Origin: an uncultured Rhodopila sp.
Lineage (GTDB): Bacteria > Pseudomonadota > Alphaproteobacteria > Acetobacterales > Acetobacteraceae
DNA length: 64,000 nt
Assembly (NCBI RefSeq): GCF_903944925.1
Contig: NZ_CAJATU010000199.1
Coordinates: 1-64,000 of the forward strand
Direction of reading: 5' to 3'
Positions within the stretch are counted from its first letter, which is position 1. Every line of letters begins with the position of its first letter. A model generated the notes under the pieces. It had not been told where the DNA came from. It saw nothing but the letters and a program-made list of their open reading frames with translations, and did no database searches. The position numbers were made by a program, and so were the translations under genes. Shown piece after piece: positions 45,017 to 54,276 of this stretch.

Positions 45017-45634
45017 ATGGATGTCAGCGTATCGCTCAGCCCGGAGAAGCGGGCACAGATCCTGTCCGGCGCCGCGACGGTGTTCGCCGCCGACGGGTAT
45101 GAGGGCGCGAGCATGGCCCGGATCGCGTCCGTCGCCGGGGTGTCGAAAGGCACGCTGTACAATTACTTCGACAGCAAGGCCGCTCTGTTCACCGCCTATG
45201 TCGGCGAGACCTGCGACCGCAACCTCGGCCGGGTGTTCGACACTGCGGGCCATGACGGCGACCCGGCTGCCGTCCTGCACGACATCGGCAAGCGCATGCT
45301 ACAGATGCTGCTGTCCGGTCCGGGCTTGACGATCTACCGCGTGGTGATCGCCGAGGCGGCGAAATTCCCCGATCTCGCCCGCGGCTTCTTCGATGCCGGT
45401 CCCGCGCGGGCCATCGGCTTCATGGCGGACTGGCTGGCGGAGGAAACAAGGCGCGGGCGGCTGTCGGTCGACGATCCCGGGTTCGCGGCGGAGCAGTTCT
45501 TCAACCTGTGCCAGACCCGGCTGGTGCTGCGCCGCAAGCTGGAGATGTTGCCCGATCCGCCGGAAGCCGAGATCGACCGTGTGATCGACGCCGCCACCGG
45601 GATGTTCCTGCGGATGTACGGGACCTCCTGGTGA
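45017..45634 (+). CDS. TetR family transcriptional regulator
   Basis: A 205-residue repressor. The N-terminal helix-turn-helix reads SMARIASVAGVSKGTLYNYF, preceded by ILSGAATVFAADGYEG. The C-terminal ligand domain resembles TetR_C proteins of efflux regulators (IYRVVIAEAAKFPDLARGFF). It diverges from emrAB-oprM and very probably represses it and itself from the palindrome in between. ATG 45017 is chosen, and ATG 45005 four codons earlier is possible. Confidence 0.92.
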   Translation: MDVSVSLSPEKRAQILSGAATVFAADGYEGASMARIASVAGVSKGTLYNYFDSKAALFTAYVGETCDRNLGRVFDTAGHDGDPAAVLHDIGKRMLQMLLSGPGLTIYRVVIAEAAKFPDLARGFFDAGPARAIGFMADWLAEETRRGRLSVDDPGFAAEQFFNLCQTRLVLRRKLEMLPDPPEAEIDRVIDAATGMFLRMYGTSW

Positions 45635-45782
45635 CGGGTTCCCGACCTCCGGAAGCAAGTCTCTGAACCGGGAAGCCTCTGGATTTTAGCCCCAACTGCC
45701 CGCCGATATAAGCTCCCGGCGGCAAACCGGGACCGCATCGGAGGCATGCAGCCCGCACGGGCTTGCCACGCGCTTTCCTTGA

Positions 45783-46187
45783 CAATCCGCACGGACAGCC
45801 CACGATTCCGGTATCCGTCGCAGCATCGCACAGCCCCTGGCGCTCAACGACGTCGTCTCCGGCCGATCGGCGGCCCGACTCCGCGCGTTCCGGCGAGATG
45901 TTGAGACAGCGCTCCCGGAGCTGGTCGACCGTTTGCTCTTGTTCGGCTCCCGCGCGCGCGGCGAGGCTAACCGCAACAGCGATTGCGATGTTGCCGTTCT
46001 CCTCAAAGGTAACAGCCGGCCGGACACCATAAGGACGGTTTTGTCAGACATGGCCTATCGGCACGTTCGGGCGGGGATGGCGATACGCCCTCTGGCCGCC
46101 ATGGAGAAGCCGACTAATTTCGCGGCGCGCGTAGCAATCCGAATTTGCGCGTTCAAGGCGCCACTTTGGCTGATGCTAAAGCAGTAA
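45783..46187 (+). pseudogene. Nucleotidyltransferase (MNT-type) remnant
   Basis: The frame shows the minimal nucleotidyltransferase motif LLFGSRARGEANRNSDCDVA (GS-x9-D-x-D, both aspartates present), with a plausible helix before it (SAARLRAFRRDVETALPELV). However, no ATG, GTG or TTG start precedes that helix after the in-frame stop at 45780-45782. A TTG at 45933 would begin right at the motif and lose the helix. The C-terminal part after residue 90 no longer resembles the family. No HEPN partner gene is present. I read it as a decayed MNT antitoxin-like gene, though an unusual CTG start cannot be excluded. Contains a palindrome copy at 45862. Confidence 0.5.
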
Positions 46188-46248
46188 CAGCGAGAGCCGC
46201 CGATATGATTGGTCAATCACGACATTACTGGGAAACGAAGACGTAAAC

Positions 46249-48522
46249 CTACCGCGCCGGCTCGAACGCCCGGGCCAGATCCCTCTCCTGCCGCGCCCGC
46301 CGCATCCCCTGCCCGACCGCCCGCGCCAGCGCCGCATGTCCGAACGGTTTCGTCAGTACCGTCCGGCCGCCGGTGTGCGCCTCATCCAGCAGCGCCTCGC
46401 TGTACCCGGTGATCAGCAGCACCGGCAGTCCGGCCCGCTGTGTGGTCAGCGCTTCCGCCAGATCGATGCCGCTCATGCCGTCGGGCAGCACAAGATCCGT
46501 CACCAGCATGTCGATCCGGTCGCCGTCGCGCCGGCAACGCGCGATCGCCTCCGCCGCCGAACCCGCCGTCAGCACCCGGTAGCCGCTCAGGACCAGCATG
46601 TCGGCAGCGACTGAACGGACCTCCTCATCGTCATCCACCAGCAGGACGGTCCCCTCTCCCGCGGCGCGTTCTTCGGTCTCGGCAGCGCTGGCAACCGGCA
46701 CCTCGGCGGTGCGTGGAAAATACAGTGTCACCGAGGTGCCCCGGCCGACGGTGCTGGCAATGCAGACGGTCCCGGCCGACTGCCGCGCGAAGCCCTGGAC
46801 CATGGACAGCCCGAGACCGGAGCCGGCGCCAACCTCCTTCGTGGTGAAGAACGGCTCGAACACCTTTTCCAGGATGTCGGGGGAAATGCCGGTTCCGGTG
46901 TCGGACACCGTCAGCGCGACGAAATCGCCCGGCAGCCCATCCAGCGCCGCCGCATCCGCCGGACCGGCGTTGCGGGTCTCCACCCGCAAGGTGCCGCCGC
47001 CCGGCATGGCGTCGCGCGCATTGATCGCCAGGTTGAGGATCGCCGCCTCAAGCTGGTTCGGGTCCACCAGGACAGGCCAGGCCTGCGGCGACAGGCGTGT
47101 TTCAACCGTCACGTCCGAGCGCAGCAGGCGCTGCAGCATATCGCGGGAGGCGCGAATATGCCGGTTCAGGTCCACCACTTCCGGATGCAGCGTCTGGCGG
47201 CGGGCAAACGCCAGAAGCTGATGCACCAGCCCGGCACCGCGGTTGGCGCTTTGCAGGGCGGCATTCAGCCGCTTCACCACGGAATGACCCGCATCGAGCC
47301 GCGCCAGCGCAAGCTCGAGGTTGCCGACGATCGCCGCCAGGATATTGTTGAAGTCATGCGCCACGCCGCCGGTCAGCCGCCCGACGGTTTCGATCTTCTG
47401 GGATTCATACAAGGCCGCCTCGGCCGCGTGCTGCGCCTCCGTGCGTTCGCGCACCCGGGTTTCGAGTTCATGTTCCCGCACGCCCATGGCGGCAGCCATG
47501 GCGTTGAATGCAGCGCCCAGCCGCCCGAATTCCGAGCGGGCTTCGGACACGCCTGCGCGGGCCTGGAAATCACCCTGCCGCCAGCGCTCCGCCGTTTGCA
47601 GCAGATCCCGCATCGGCCGACCGATGAAGGCGCGGGCGCCGGTGGCCGCCAGCAACAGCGCCAGGACGCAGGACCCGGCGATGGCCAGCGTGTCGCGCCG
47701 ATTGGCGTCCGCGGCGCCTTTGAACAACTCGCCCTTGTCGAGCCCCACCGAAACCGTCAATCCCGGCGGGCCGCCCGGAACCGGGGCGTAGGAGTAGATG
47801 CGGGAGATGCCGTCGAACCCCGGCGCCTCCCGCACGCCCTCTCCGCCGCCCAACAGATACGAGTGCGAGGAGCCGGAGATCGTGGTGCCGACGAACTGCC
47901 CGGCGCCCGGATACCGGGCCAGGATCGTGCCACGGCGGTCGATCACCGATACGGTTGCCTTCGGCGGCAGCGGGCTGCGCGCCAGCTCAGTGTTCAGCCA
48001 GTCGAGACTCAGGCCGGCCGCCACGACCCCTTCGGCGTGGCCCGCGCCATCGTCGAACGGCAGCGCAAGATACAGCGCCCTGCCCGCGGATGGCCCGGCC
48101 GCCTCAAATTCGCCCAGGGCGAAGCTGCCGGTTTCGAGCGCCAGCCGGAACGCCGGGCGGTCGAGCAGCCAGGCGTTCGCGCCGAACGCGCCGCCCGAAC
48201 AAACCCGCCGGCCGGCAAGGTCGATACTGACCAGGCTGAGATAGTGCGGATAGGCGCGGACAAGTTCTTCGAAATAGAGGCTGCAGGCGGCGGCGACGCC
48301 GTTGCGCACCACCGGGGTCTTGCCCAGTGCGGTCAGCAGTTGCCGCGCCGCCTCGATGACTTTCGATTGCTCATTGGCCACCAGGCGGACCAGGCGCAAA
48401 GCCTGCTCCTTGCCCTCTTCCGCTCGCATAGCGCGGGCATCGATCGCGTTGTACACCTCGGTTGCGACCACCGGCAGCAACGTCAGGATGACCAGCACGA
48501 ACAGCCGAGCCAGAAGTGTCAT
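46249..48522 (-). CDS. Hybrid sensor histidine kinase with receiver domain
   Basis: A 757-residue membrane sensor. An N-terminal helix (about 5-25) leads to a periplasmic double-Cache-like sensor (about 35-270), a second helix (about 278-300), HAMP, a coiled linker, and HisKA with phospho-acceptor GGVAHDFNNILAAI. The ATPase has N-box LNLAINARDAMPGGG and GAGSGLGLSMVQGF. The C-terminal receiver has phosphorylatable Asp in LVTDLVLPDGMSG and lysine in LTKPFGH. No response regulator is adjacent, so the output partner lies elsewhere. ATG 48522 follows AGGA by 5 bases and gives a proper signal anchor. Confidence 0.93.
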   Translation of the reverse strand: MTLLARLFVLVILTLLPVVATEVYNAIDARAMRAEEGKEQALRLVRLVANEQSKVIEAARQLLTALGKTPVVRNGVAAACSLYFEELVRAYPHYLSLVSIDLAGRRVCSGGAFGANAWLLDRPAFRLALETGSFALGEFEAAGPSAGRALYLALPFDDGAGHAEGVVAAGLSLDWLNTELARSPLPPKATVSVIDRRGTILARYPGAGQFVGTTISGSSHSYLLGGGEGVREAPGFDGISRIYSYAPVPGGPPGLTVSVGLDKGELFKGAADANRRDTLAIAGSCVLALLLAATGARAFIGRPMRDLLQTAERWRQGDFQARAGVSEARSEFGRLGAAFNAMAAAMGVREHELETRVRERTEAQHAAEAALYESQKIETVGRLTGGVAHDFNNILAAIVGNLELALARLDAGHSVVKRLNAALQSANRGAGLVHQLLAFARRQTLHPEVVDLNRHIRASRDMLQRLLRSDVTVETRLSPQAWPVLVDPNQLEAAILNLAINARDAMPGGGTLRVETRNAGPADAAALDGLPGDFVALTVSDTGTGISPDILEKVFEPFFTTKEVGAGSGLGLSMVQGFARQSAGTVCIASTVGRGTSVTLYFPRTAEVPVASAAETEERAAGEGTVLLVDDDEEVRSVAADMLVLSGYRVLTAGSAAEAIARCRRDGDRIDMLVTDLVLPDGMSGIDLAEALTTQRAGLPVLLITGYSEALLDEAHTGGRTVLTKPFGHAALARAVGQGMRRARQERDLARAFEPAR

Positions 48523-48588
48523 GCTTCCTGTTCCGCGTGCTTTATTGGCGTTCGCCCGCATAGCGCGAGGATCGGTCGAGACATTAGC

Positions 48589-48598
48589 GCCGATCGGC
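48589..48598. repeat. GCCGATCGGC, intergenic copy
   Basis: Copy of the iterated palindrome, 67 bases upstream of the histidine kinase start. Confidence 0.8.
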
Positions 48599-48796
48599 GA
48601 CCGGGCGTTCCGTCACGCGCGCTGCTGTTGTGTCACTGCTTTCCGGATGGCCCACGGGCTGCCTCGGAGGCATCCCATAACGGAATCGTCTTTATCACAT
48701 CACCGTTGTGCCAGGATTTTCGCCTGAAGCGTTAATCACTATGGCGTGACATTTTGCTACCGATTCCTGCGAGATCTTGCAGGCCTGTCCACCGCG

Positions 48797-48806
48797 GCCG
48801 ATCGGC
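48797..48806. repeat. GCCGATCGGC, intergenic copy
   Basis: Second copy in the same gap, 208 bases from the previous one and 69 bases downstream of the stop of the fused dehydrogenase gene. Confidence 0.8.
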
Positions 48807-48874
48807 GAGGCCGGCGAAATCCGGATTCATACCGCCCCCCGAGGGAGAGTCGCAGGCGCCCCCTACCCGGCCGC

Positions 48875-51724
48875 TCAGCCGAACCGTTCCAGCCGGTAGC
48901 GCGGATCGATCGCCTCGCCACGCAGGATTGCCGCCGCTGTCAACTGTCCAGCGATCAGACCCAGCGTATAGCCGTTTGCCGTGACCGCGTTGTAGAAGCC
49001 GGGCACCCCAGGAGCCTCCCCCAGCAGCGGCGCGCCATCGATCGCCGGGTTGATTCCGGTCCAGGCCCGCACCATCGACAGCGACCGCAACACCGGCACC
49101 GCGCGGGCGGCCACCCACAGATTGCCCTCGATCGACTGCCGCTGGTTGCTGCTGCGACCGGTTGCGGCATCGAAACCGCCATACCAGCCGCCGCCAACCA
49201 GGAACGATCCGTTCGCCTGCTGCTTGACGGACAGATGCCGGTTCGCCATTGACACAAGGTGGCGGGTGAAAGCCGGCGCCGTATCGGTCACGATCACCTG
49301 CTGCACCGAACCCGTCACCGGCAGCGACAAGCCCACCATCCGGGCGGTTCGCGCCGCCCATGGACCGGTCGCGTTGACCACCTGCCCGGCGGTCACCTCG
49401 CCCTTGTTCGTCGCCACTGTCCATCCGCTGCCGGAACGCTCGATCCCGGTGACTTCCGCCCCGCGTAAGACCCGCGCGCCGTGGGCCCGGGCGAGGCGCA
49501 GCAGCGCCGTCACGCTGCGCAGCGGGTCGCCGTAGCCCTCGGCCGGGACGAACGCGGCGCCCGGGATGTTTTCCGACACCGCCGGCGCCATGTTCCGCAG
49601 GTCGTTACTGCCGAGCACATAGCTCTCGACGCCCCAGCTTCGTTCCATCGCCGACTTGCGATAAAGCCAGTCCAGCCCGGCCTGGTCCTCGGCCAGCATC
49701 AGGCCGCCCTCGGTGCGCAGACCCAGATCGTCTCCGGCCTCCGCGGCGATCTCCTTCCACAACGCAATGCTGCGCGCCGGCAGCAGCAGGGCCGGACCGG
49801 CAGGCCCCCCGTCCGGCGGCGTGCTGTAACTGAACTCCGACGACTGCAACTGCACATGCAGGCTGCCGGCATTGGCGGTGCTGGCCGCCATGGCGACCTC
49901 GTCACGATCAAGCACCAGCACGTCGGCACCGCCCCTGGCGAGGTAATAGGCGGCCGACAGGCCCACCACGCCGCCGCCGATAACCAGCACGGCGGCATGC
50001 CGATCCTCGACGGGCAAGGCAGGAATCGCGTGCAGGTGAACCGGCAGCGGCGGCTCGTGCAGAGCCACCGGAGTGAACTCCTGCGCCTCCCGCGCCAACG
50101 CGGCAATCGGCACCGGCCGCAGCGGCGCGCGCGGCGCGGCGAACGCGGAATCCTCCTGCAGGTCGGGGCAGAGCCGCGCGACCGTATGAGCGCAGAAACG
50201 GCCCTGGCATTCGCCCATGCCCGCCCGCGTCGCCTTCTTCAGCGCCGGCAATGACGTAACGCCGGCCGCGATCTCCGCCCGCAAGGTCGCGGCCGTTATT
50301 TCCTCGCACCGGCAAACCACCGTTTCATCTGCAATCTTCACCCGATCGGCGTCGAAAATAAACGCCAGGGACTGCTGGAAATGAACGGCCCGAGCGGCGG
50401 CGATACGCGCGCGTTCCAAAGGCGGAGCAGTCAAGCCGAGGTCGCGCGCCACCGCCTGGCCGGTCAGCCAGCCCTGCCATTGCGCAATGCGCGCGCCGCC
50501 GATGACGGTACTGTCGCCGACGGCAAAGACGTTCTCCACGGCGGTGCGGCCATCCTCGTCGGCCTTGGTGGCAAGATAGCCGGCACCGACATTGATCCAG
50601 CGCTGCGGCACGCCCAGCGCGCGGGCGAGACCGGTTTCCGGCTGGAAACCGACATGCAGGCCGACGACATCGACCTCGAACCGCTGCGCCCCGGCAACCG
50701 CCGTTTCCACCCGTCCATCGCCCTCAAGGCGATCGAGCGCGGTGTTCCAGAGAATGGGGACTTTGGCTTGCTTGAGGGTGCGCACCAGGTCGCGGCCCTC
50801 ACGCAACAGGTCGCCGCCCCACCAGGACATCTTCAGGATATCCGGATACTGCAGCGCGCCCGGCCGCGACGCGGCTTCCAGCACCGCCACCGGCTTGATC
50901 CCGCTGGCCACCAGCTCGCAGGCCAGCTTCAGATTCAGCGGACCGTTGCCGGCGAGCAGGATCTTCTGCCCGGGGATCACCCGCTGGCTGCGGGCCAAGG
51001 TCTGCAATCCGCCCGTGGTCATCACGCCCGGCAAGGTCCAGCCGGGCACCGGAACCGGAGTCTCATAGGCGCCCGTCGCCAGGATCAGCCGGCGCGGGCG
51101 ATACACGATGGATTTGCCGCGCACCAGCGCCGCGATCTCATCCGGGGCGAACGCGCCCCAGACCAGGGCGTCGGACTCCAGCCGCACGCCCGCCTGGATC
51201 GCCTGGCCGCGCAGCTCGATGCCCAGCCTGAACTGCTTGTCCGGCTCGATCGTCGTGTGACTTGGCGACAGCGGCCTGGCGTATTGGCCGCCCGGCGCCT
51301 GACCTTCGTCCAAAAGCACCACCGAGGCGCCCGCGCGCGCCGCGGCGGTGGCCGCGGACAGGCCGGCCGGGCCGCCGCCGATGACGAGGATGTCGCAGAC
51401 CCGTTCCTCCGCCGCGGCCGCTTCGCCGGGGATCGGAAACGCGTCCGGAGCGATGCTGGAAACGATCGCGCCATCCGCCGCCAGGGTCTTGCAGGCGCGC
51501 TGGCCGACGCGGCCATTCACCGTGACGACGCAGTCCCAGCACGCGCCGGCACCGCAGAACACGCCGCGCGGCGCGCCGGACGGAGTGTGGCGCAGGGTTG
51601 TGATGCCGGCGGCGGCGAGCGCGGCGGCGATGGTTTCTCCCTCCAGCGCCTCGACCGGAAGGCCATTGAATTGGAAGCCGATCGGCTGACCGGCGGGACG
51701 TATGGACGGATGGGTGAGGCGCAT
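48875..51724 (-). CDS. HcnABC/opine-dehydrogenase-like triple fusion flavoprotein
   Basis: A 949-residue protein joining three parts that are separate subunits in hydrogen cyanide synthase HcnABC, opine dehydrogenases and three-subunit D-hydroxyproline dehydrogenases. Residues 12-95: a [2Fe-2S] ferredoxin-like domain with Cys57, 62, 65 and 78. Residues 110-430: FAD/NAD-binding domain (ILVIGGGPAGLSAATAA). Residues 468-520: a second BFD-like [2Fe-2S] site with Cys471, 473, 506 and 511. Residues 578-945: a DAO-type FAD oxidoreductase (VLVIGGGVVGLSAAYYLARGG). It likely oxidises an amino or imino acid and passes electrons to the quinone pool. ATG 51724 fits the ferredoxin domain start. Substrate unknown. 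Palindrome copy at 51677. Confidence 0.88.
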   Translation of the reverse strand: MRLTHPSIRPAGQPIGFQFNGLPVEALEGETIAAALAAAGITTLRHTPSGAPRGVFCGAGACWDCVVTVNGRVGQRACKTLAADGAIVSSIAPDAFPIPGEAAAAEERVCDILVIGGGPAGLSAATAAARAGASVVLLDEGQAPGGQYARPLSPSHTTIEPDKQFRLGIELRGQAIQAGVRLESDALVWGAFAPDEIAALVRGKSIVYRPRRLILATGAYETPVPVPGWTLPGVMTTGGLQTLARSQRVIPGQKILLAGNGPLNLKLACELVASGIKPVAVLEAASRPGALQYPDILKMSWWGGDLLREGRDLVRTLKQAKVPILWNTALDRLEGDGRVETAVAGAQRFEVDVVGLHVGFQPETGLARALGVPQRWINVGAGYLATKADEDGRTAVENVFAVGDSTVIGGARIAQWQGWLTGQAVARDLGLTAPPLERARIAAARAVHFQQSLAFIFDADRVKIADETVVCRCEEITAATLRAEIAAGVTSLPALKKATRAGMGECQGRFCAHTVARLCPDLQEDSAFAAPRAPLRPVPIAALAREAQEFTPVALHEPPLPVHLHAIPALPVEDRHAAVLVIGGGVVGLSAAYYLARGGADVLVLDRDEVAMAASTANAGSLHVQLQSSEFSYSTPPDGGPAGPALLLPARSIALWKEIAAEAGDDLGLRTEGGLMLAEDQAGLDWLYRKSAMERSWGVESYVLGSNDLRNMAPAVSENIPGAAFVPAEGYGDPLRSVTALLRLARAHGARVLRGAEVTGIERSGSGWTVATNKGEVTAGQVVNATGPWAARTARMVGLSLPVTGSVQQVIVTDTAPAFTRHLVSMANRHLSVKQQANGSFLVGGGWYGGFDAATGRSSNQRQSIEGNLWVAARAVPVLRSLSMVRAWTGINPAIDGAPLLGEAPGVPGFYNAVTANGYTLGLIAGQLTAAAILRGEAIDPRYRLERFG

Positions 51725-51818
51725 GCGGGCTGTATGGCAAAGATCAGGCCGCCCTCCAACCCCTCGAATCACGTCCAAGTGCGCCGACGAACCGCCTCGA
51801 AAGTGCGGGTTGCACCCC

Positions 51819-53213
51819 TTACCCCAAATCCACCCTCGGGAACGGCTGCGCCAGCTCGATCGCCCGCGCCGCCCGCAGCACCAGGTCGTCGCGGAACTGC
51901 GCCGCCGCGATCTGCACGGAATTGGGCAGCCGATCGGCACGAAGCCCCATCGGCACGGTGATCGCCGGCTGGCGCGACAGGTTGAAGGTGAACGTCCACG
52001 GCGCCCACTCCGTCCACAGCGCCCGCACCGGATCGTCTATCGGCGCATCCGCCAAAGGCGGACCCGCCGGCACCGTCGGACACAGCAGCAGGTCGAACCG
52101 CTGATGCAACCGCGCCATCGCGTGCGCCGCCGCCGCGCGCAGGGCATCGGCGTCCATGAACTCGATCGCCGACATGCCGCCCAGTTCCGCAGCGACCTGC
52201 CGGATGCCCGGATCGAGCAGCGCCGCCGACTCCGCCGGCAATTTCGCCACCAGACGCGCCAGCACCGCGCCCCAGACCCGGCCGAACACACTGCTGGTAT
52301 CAGGCAGATCCGTCTCGGCCGCCGCCACCCTGGCGCCGGCATCCGCCAGCACTTGCGCCGCCCGCTCCACCGCCGCCCTGCCATCCGCATCCAGCGGCGC
52401 GTCGAAGCCGGGATTGGACAGCACGCCAACCGACAGCCCCGCGACGCCCGACTCGATCCCGTCCAGCCAGTCGCGCGGATCATCCGGCAGGCAGAACGGA
52501 TCGCGCAGATCGCACCGCGCCATCGCCCCGAACATCAGCGCCGCATCCCGCACCGTGCGGGTCATCGGCCCGGCGCAGGACACGCTGGCAAACGCGCTCG
52601 CCGGCCATTGCGGAATTCGCCCGTAGCTGGGCTTCAAACCCACCAGCCCGCACCACGCCGCCGGGATGCGGACCGAGCCGCCGGCATCGGTGCCGATATG
52701 CAGCGGCCCGAACCCCGCCGCGCCGGCCGCCCCGGCGCCGGACGAGGACCCGCCGGTGGTGCGCGCCTTGTTCCACGGATTGCGGGTGATGCCGTGCAGC
52801 GGGCAGTCACCGGGCGATTTCCAGCCGAACTCGGTGGTTGTTGTCTTGCCGATGATCACCGCTCCGGCCGCCTTCAGCCCCGCCACCATCGGCGCATCGT
52901 CCGCCGCCGGTTCGGCGCTGGTCGTCCGGCTGCCCCGCCGCGTCGGGAATCCCGCCAGATCGACGAGGTCCTTCACCGTGCAGGGCACGCCGTCCAGCGC
53001 GCCGATGGGCCGCCCGGACCGCCAGCGTGACGCGCTCTCGTGCGCCGCCTGCAACGCCCCCGGGTTCAGCACGGCAAACGCGTTCAGTCCGGGGTTCAGC
53101 CGCGCCACCCGCTCGGTCACCGCCTGCAGCACATCAACCGGGGTCAGTTGCCGGCGGGAGAAGGCGGCGAGCATGTCCTCGGCGCTTAGCGATGCAGGGC
53201 CAGTGTTGGGCAT
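51819..53213 (-). CDS. Amidase signature family enzyme
   Basis: A 464-residue amidase with the Ser-cisSer-Lys triad: lysine in CTVKDLVDLAG, cis-serine in TTGGSSSGAGAAG and the nucleophile in GTDAGGSVRIPA. It is related to GatA and AtzE-type hydrolases, but no gatB/gatC genes are near, so it is a catabolic amidase. It is divergent from the deacetylase gene (71-bp gap) and lies upstream of, and on the same strand as, the fused dehydrogenase, suggesting a shared nitrogen-compound pathway. The ribosome-binding site is weak. Palindrome copy at 51929. Confidence 0.9.
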   Translation of the reverse strand: MPNTGPASLSAEDMLAAFSRRQLTPVDVLQAVTERVARLNPGLNAFAVLNPGALQAAHESASRWRSGRPIGALDGVPCTVKDLVDLAGFPTRRGSRTTSAEPAADDAPMVAGLKAAGAVIIGKTTTTEFGWKSPGDCPLHGITRNPWNKARTTGGSSSGAGAAGAAGFGPLHIGTDAGGSVRIPAAWCGLVGLKPSYGRIPQWPASAFASVSCAGPMTRTVRDAALMFGAMARCDLRDPFCLPDDPRDWLDGIESGVAGLSVGVLSNPGFDAPLDADGRAAVERAAQVLADAGARVAAAETDLPDTSSVFGRVWGAVLARLVAKLPAESAALLDPGIRQVAAELGGMSAIEFMDADALRAAAAHAMARLHQRFDLLLCPTVPAGPPLADAPIDDPVRALWTEWAPWTFTFNLSRQPAITVPMGLRADRLPNSVQIAAAQFRDDLVLRAARAIELAQPFPRVDLG

Positions 53214-53284
53214 GGGATGTGCTCTTTTCCAATCAGGCGAATCCGGCGCAGCATGGCCCCGCCAGCGCAGGGAGGGAACCCCGG

Positions 53285-54187
53285 ATGACGCCGCAGACAC
53301 CGGAACCGTGGCAGTGGCCGGAGCAAACCTGGCGCCGGATCGTCCAGCGGGCACGCGCCGGACGCAGCCTGAAGCCGGCAAGCTGGCCCGAGGGCGCACG
53401 CTGCGCGGTGGCGCTCAGCTTCGACGCAGACCACGAAACAATCCCGTTGCGCGACGCTGACGAAAGCCCGATGCGGATCAGCCAGGGGCAATACGGCAAC
53501 CGGCAGGGGACGCCGCGGATTCATCGCCTGCTGGAACGTGAATCGATTCCGGCGACATTCTTCTATCCGGCGGTATCGGCCCTGCTGCACCCGGACGAAG
53601 TCCGCGCCACCGCCGCCGGCGGCCACGAAATCGGCATACACTCGTGGATACATGAGGTGAATACATCGCTGCCGCGGGAAGCCGAGCGCGAATTGACCTT
53701 GCGGGCGCGCGACGTGCTGGCCAAGGCCGCCGGCCGCGAGCCGGTGGGAATCCGCACCGCGAGCTGGGATTTTTCCGTCAACACGCTGGACATCATCCGC
53801 GAGCTGCAACTGCTGTACGACAGCAGCCTGATGGCCGATGACGATCCTTACGAGCTGGAAGACCAGGGCAGGCCGACCGGCATTGTTGAACTGCCACCGG
53901 AATGGATTCGCGACGATGCGGTGTATTTCAATATGCTGCGGTTCTCCGGCTTGCGGCCGTACACGCCGCCCTCGGCAGTGGGCGAGATCTTTACCGCGGA
54001 GTTTGACGGCGCCTGGCAGGAAGGCGGATTATTCCTGTTGACGATGCATCCGCACATCATCGGCCACCGCTCCCGGCTGCCGCTGCTGGAGCGGCGGATC
54101 CGCCACATGAAGGCGACCCGCGGTTGCTGGTTCGCGACCCATGCGCAGGTGGCGGAATGGTGCAAAAGCGGGCTGGTATCGCAATAG
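53285..54187 (+). CDS. Polysaccharide deacetylase (NodB-like) family hydrolase
   Basis: A 300-residue NodB-homology protein. Metal-binding residues are visible in ALSFDADHET (the first aspartates) and GIHSWIHEVN (H-x4-H). It has no signal peptide, so a cytoplasmic amide-hydrolysing role, like PuuE-type allantoinases or imidases, fits better than cell-wall deacetylation. GGGAGG lies about 9 bases before ATG 53285. The amidase diverges from it, which supports a nitrogen-compound degradation setting. Confidence 0.88.
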   Translation: MTPQTPEPWQWPEQTWRRIVQRARAGRSLKPASWPEGARCAVALSFDADHETIPLRDADESPMRISQGQYGNRQGTPRIHRLLERESIPATFFYPAVSALLHPDEVRATAAGGHEIGIHSWIHEVNTSLPREAERELTLRARDVLAKAAGREPVGIRTASWDFSVNTLDIIRELQLLYDSSLMADDDPYELEDQGRPTGIVELPPEWIRDDAVYFNMLRFSGLRPYTPPSAVGEIFTAEFDGAWQEGGLFLLTMHPHIIGHRSRLPLLERRIRHMKATRGCWFATHAQVAEWCKSGLVSQ

Positions 54188-54276
54188 CTTTGCAGGCCCG
54201 TCTGCCGGATAGCTGCCATCGGTCCGCGCTTTTCCTGTAGCATCGCCGCACCGAACACCGACTCGAAAGTCCGTTG

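Larger units (their letters stand above)
48523..48874. other. 352-bp gap with two palindrome copies, no gene
   Basis: No coding region recognised. It holds iterated palindrome copies at 48589-48598 and 48797-48806, and should hold the promoter of the histidine kinase. Confidence 0.5.
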
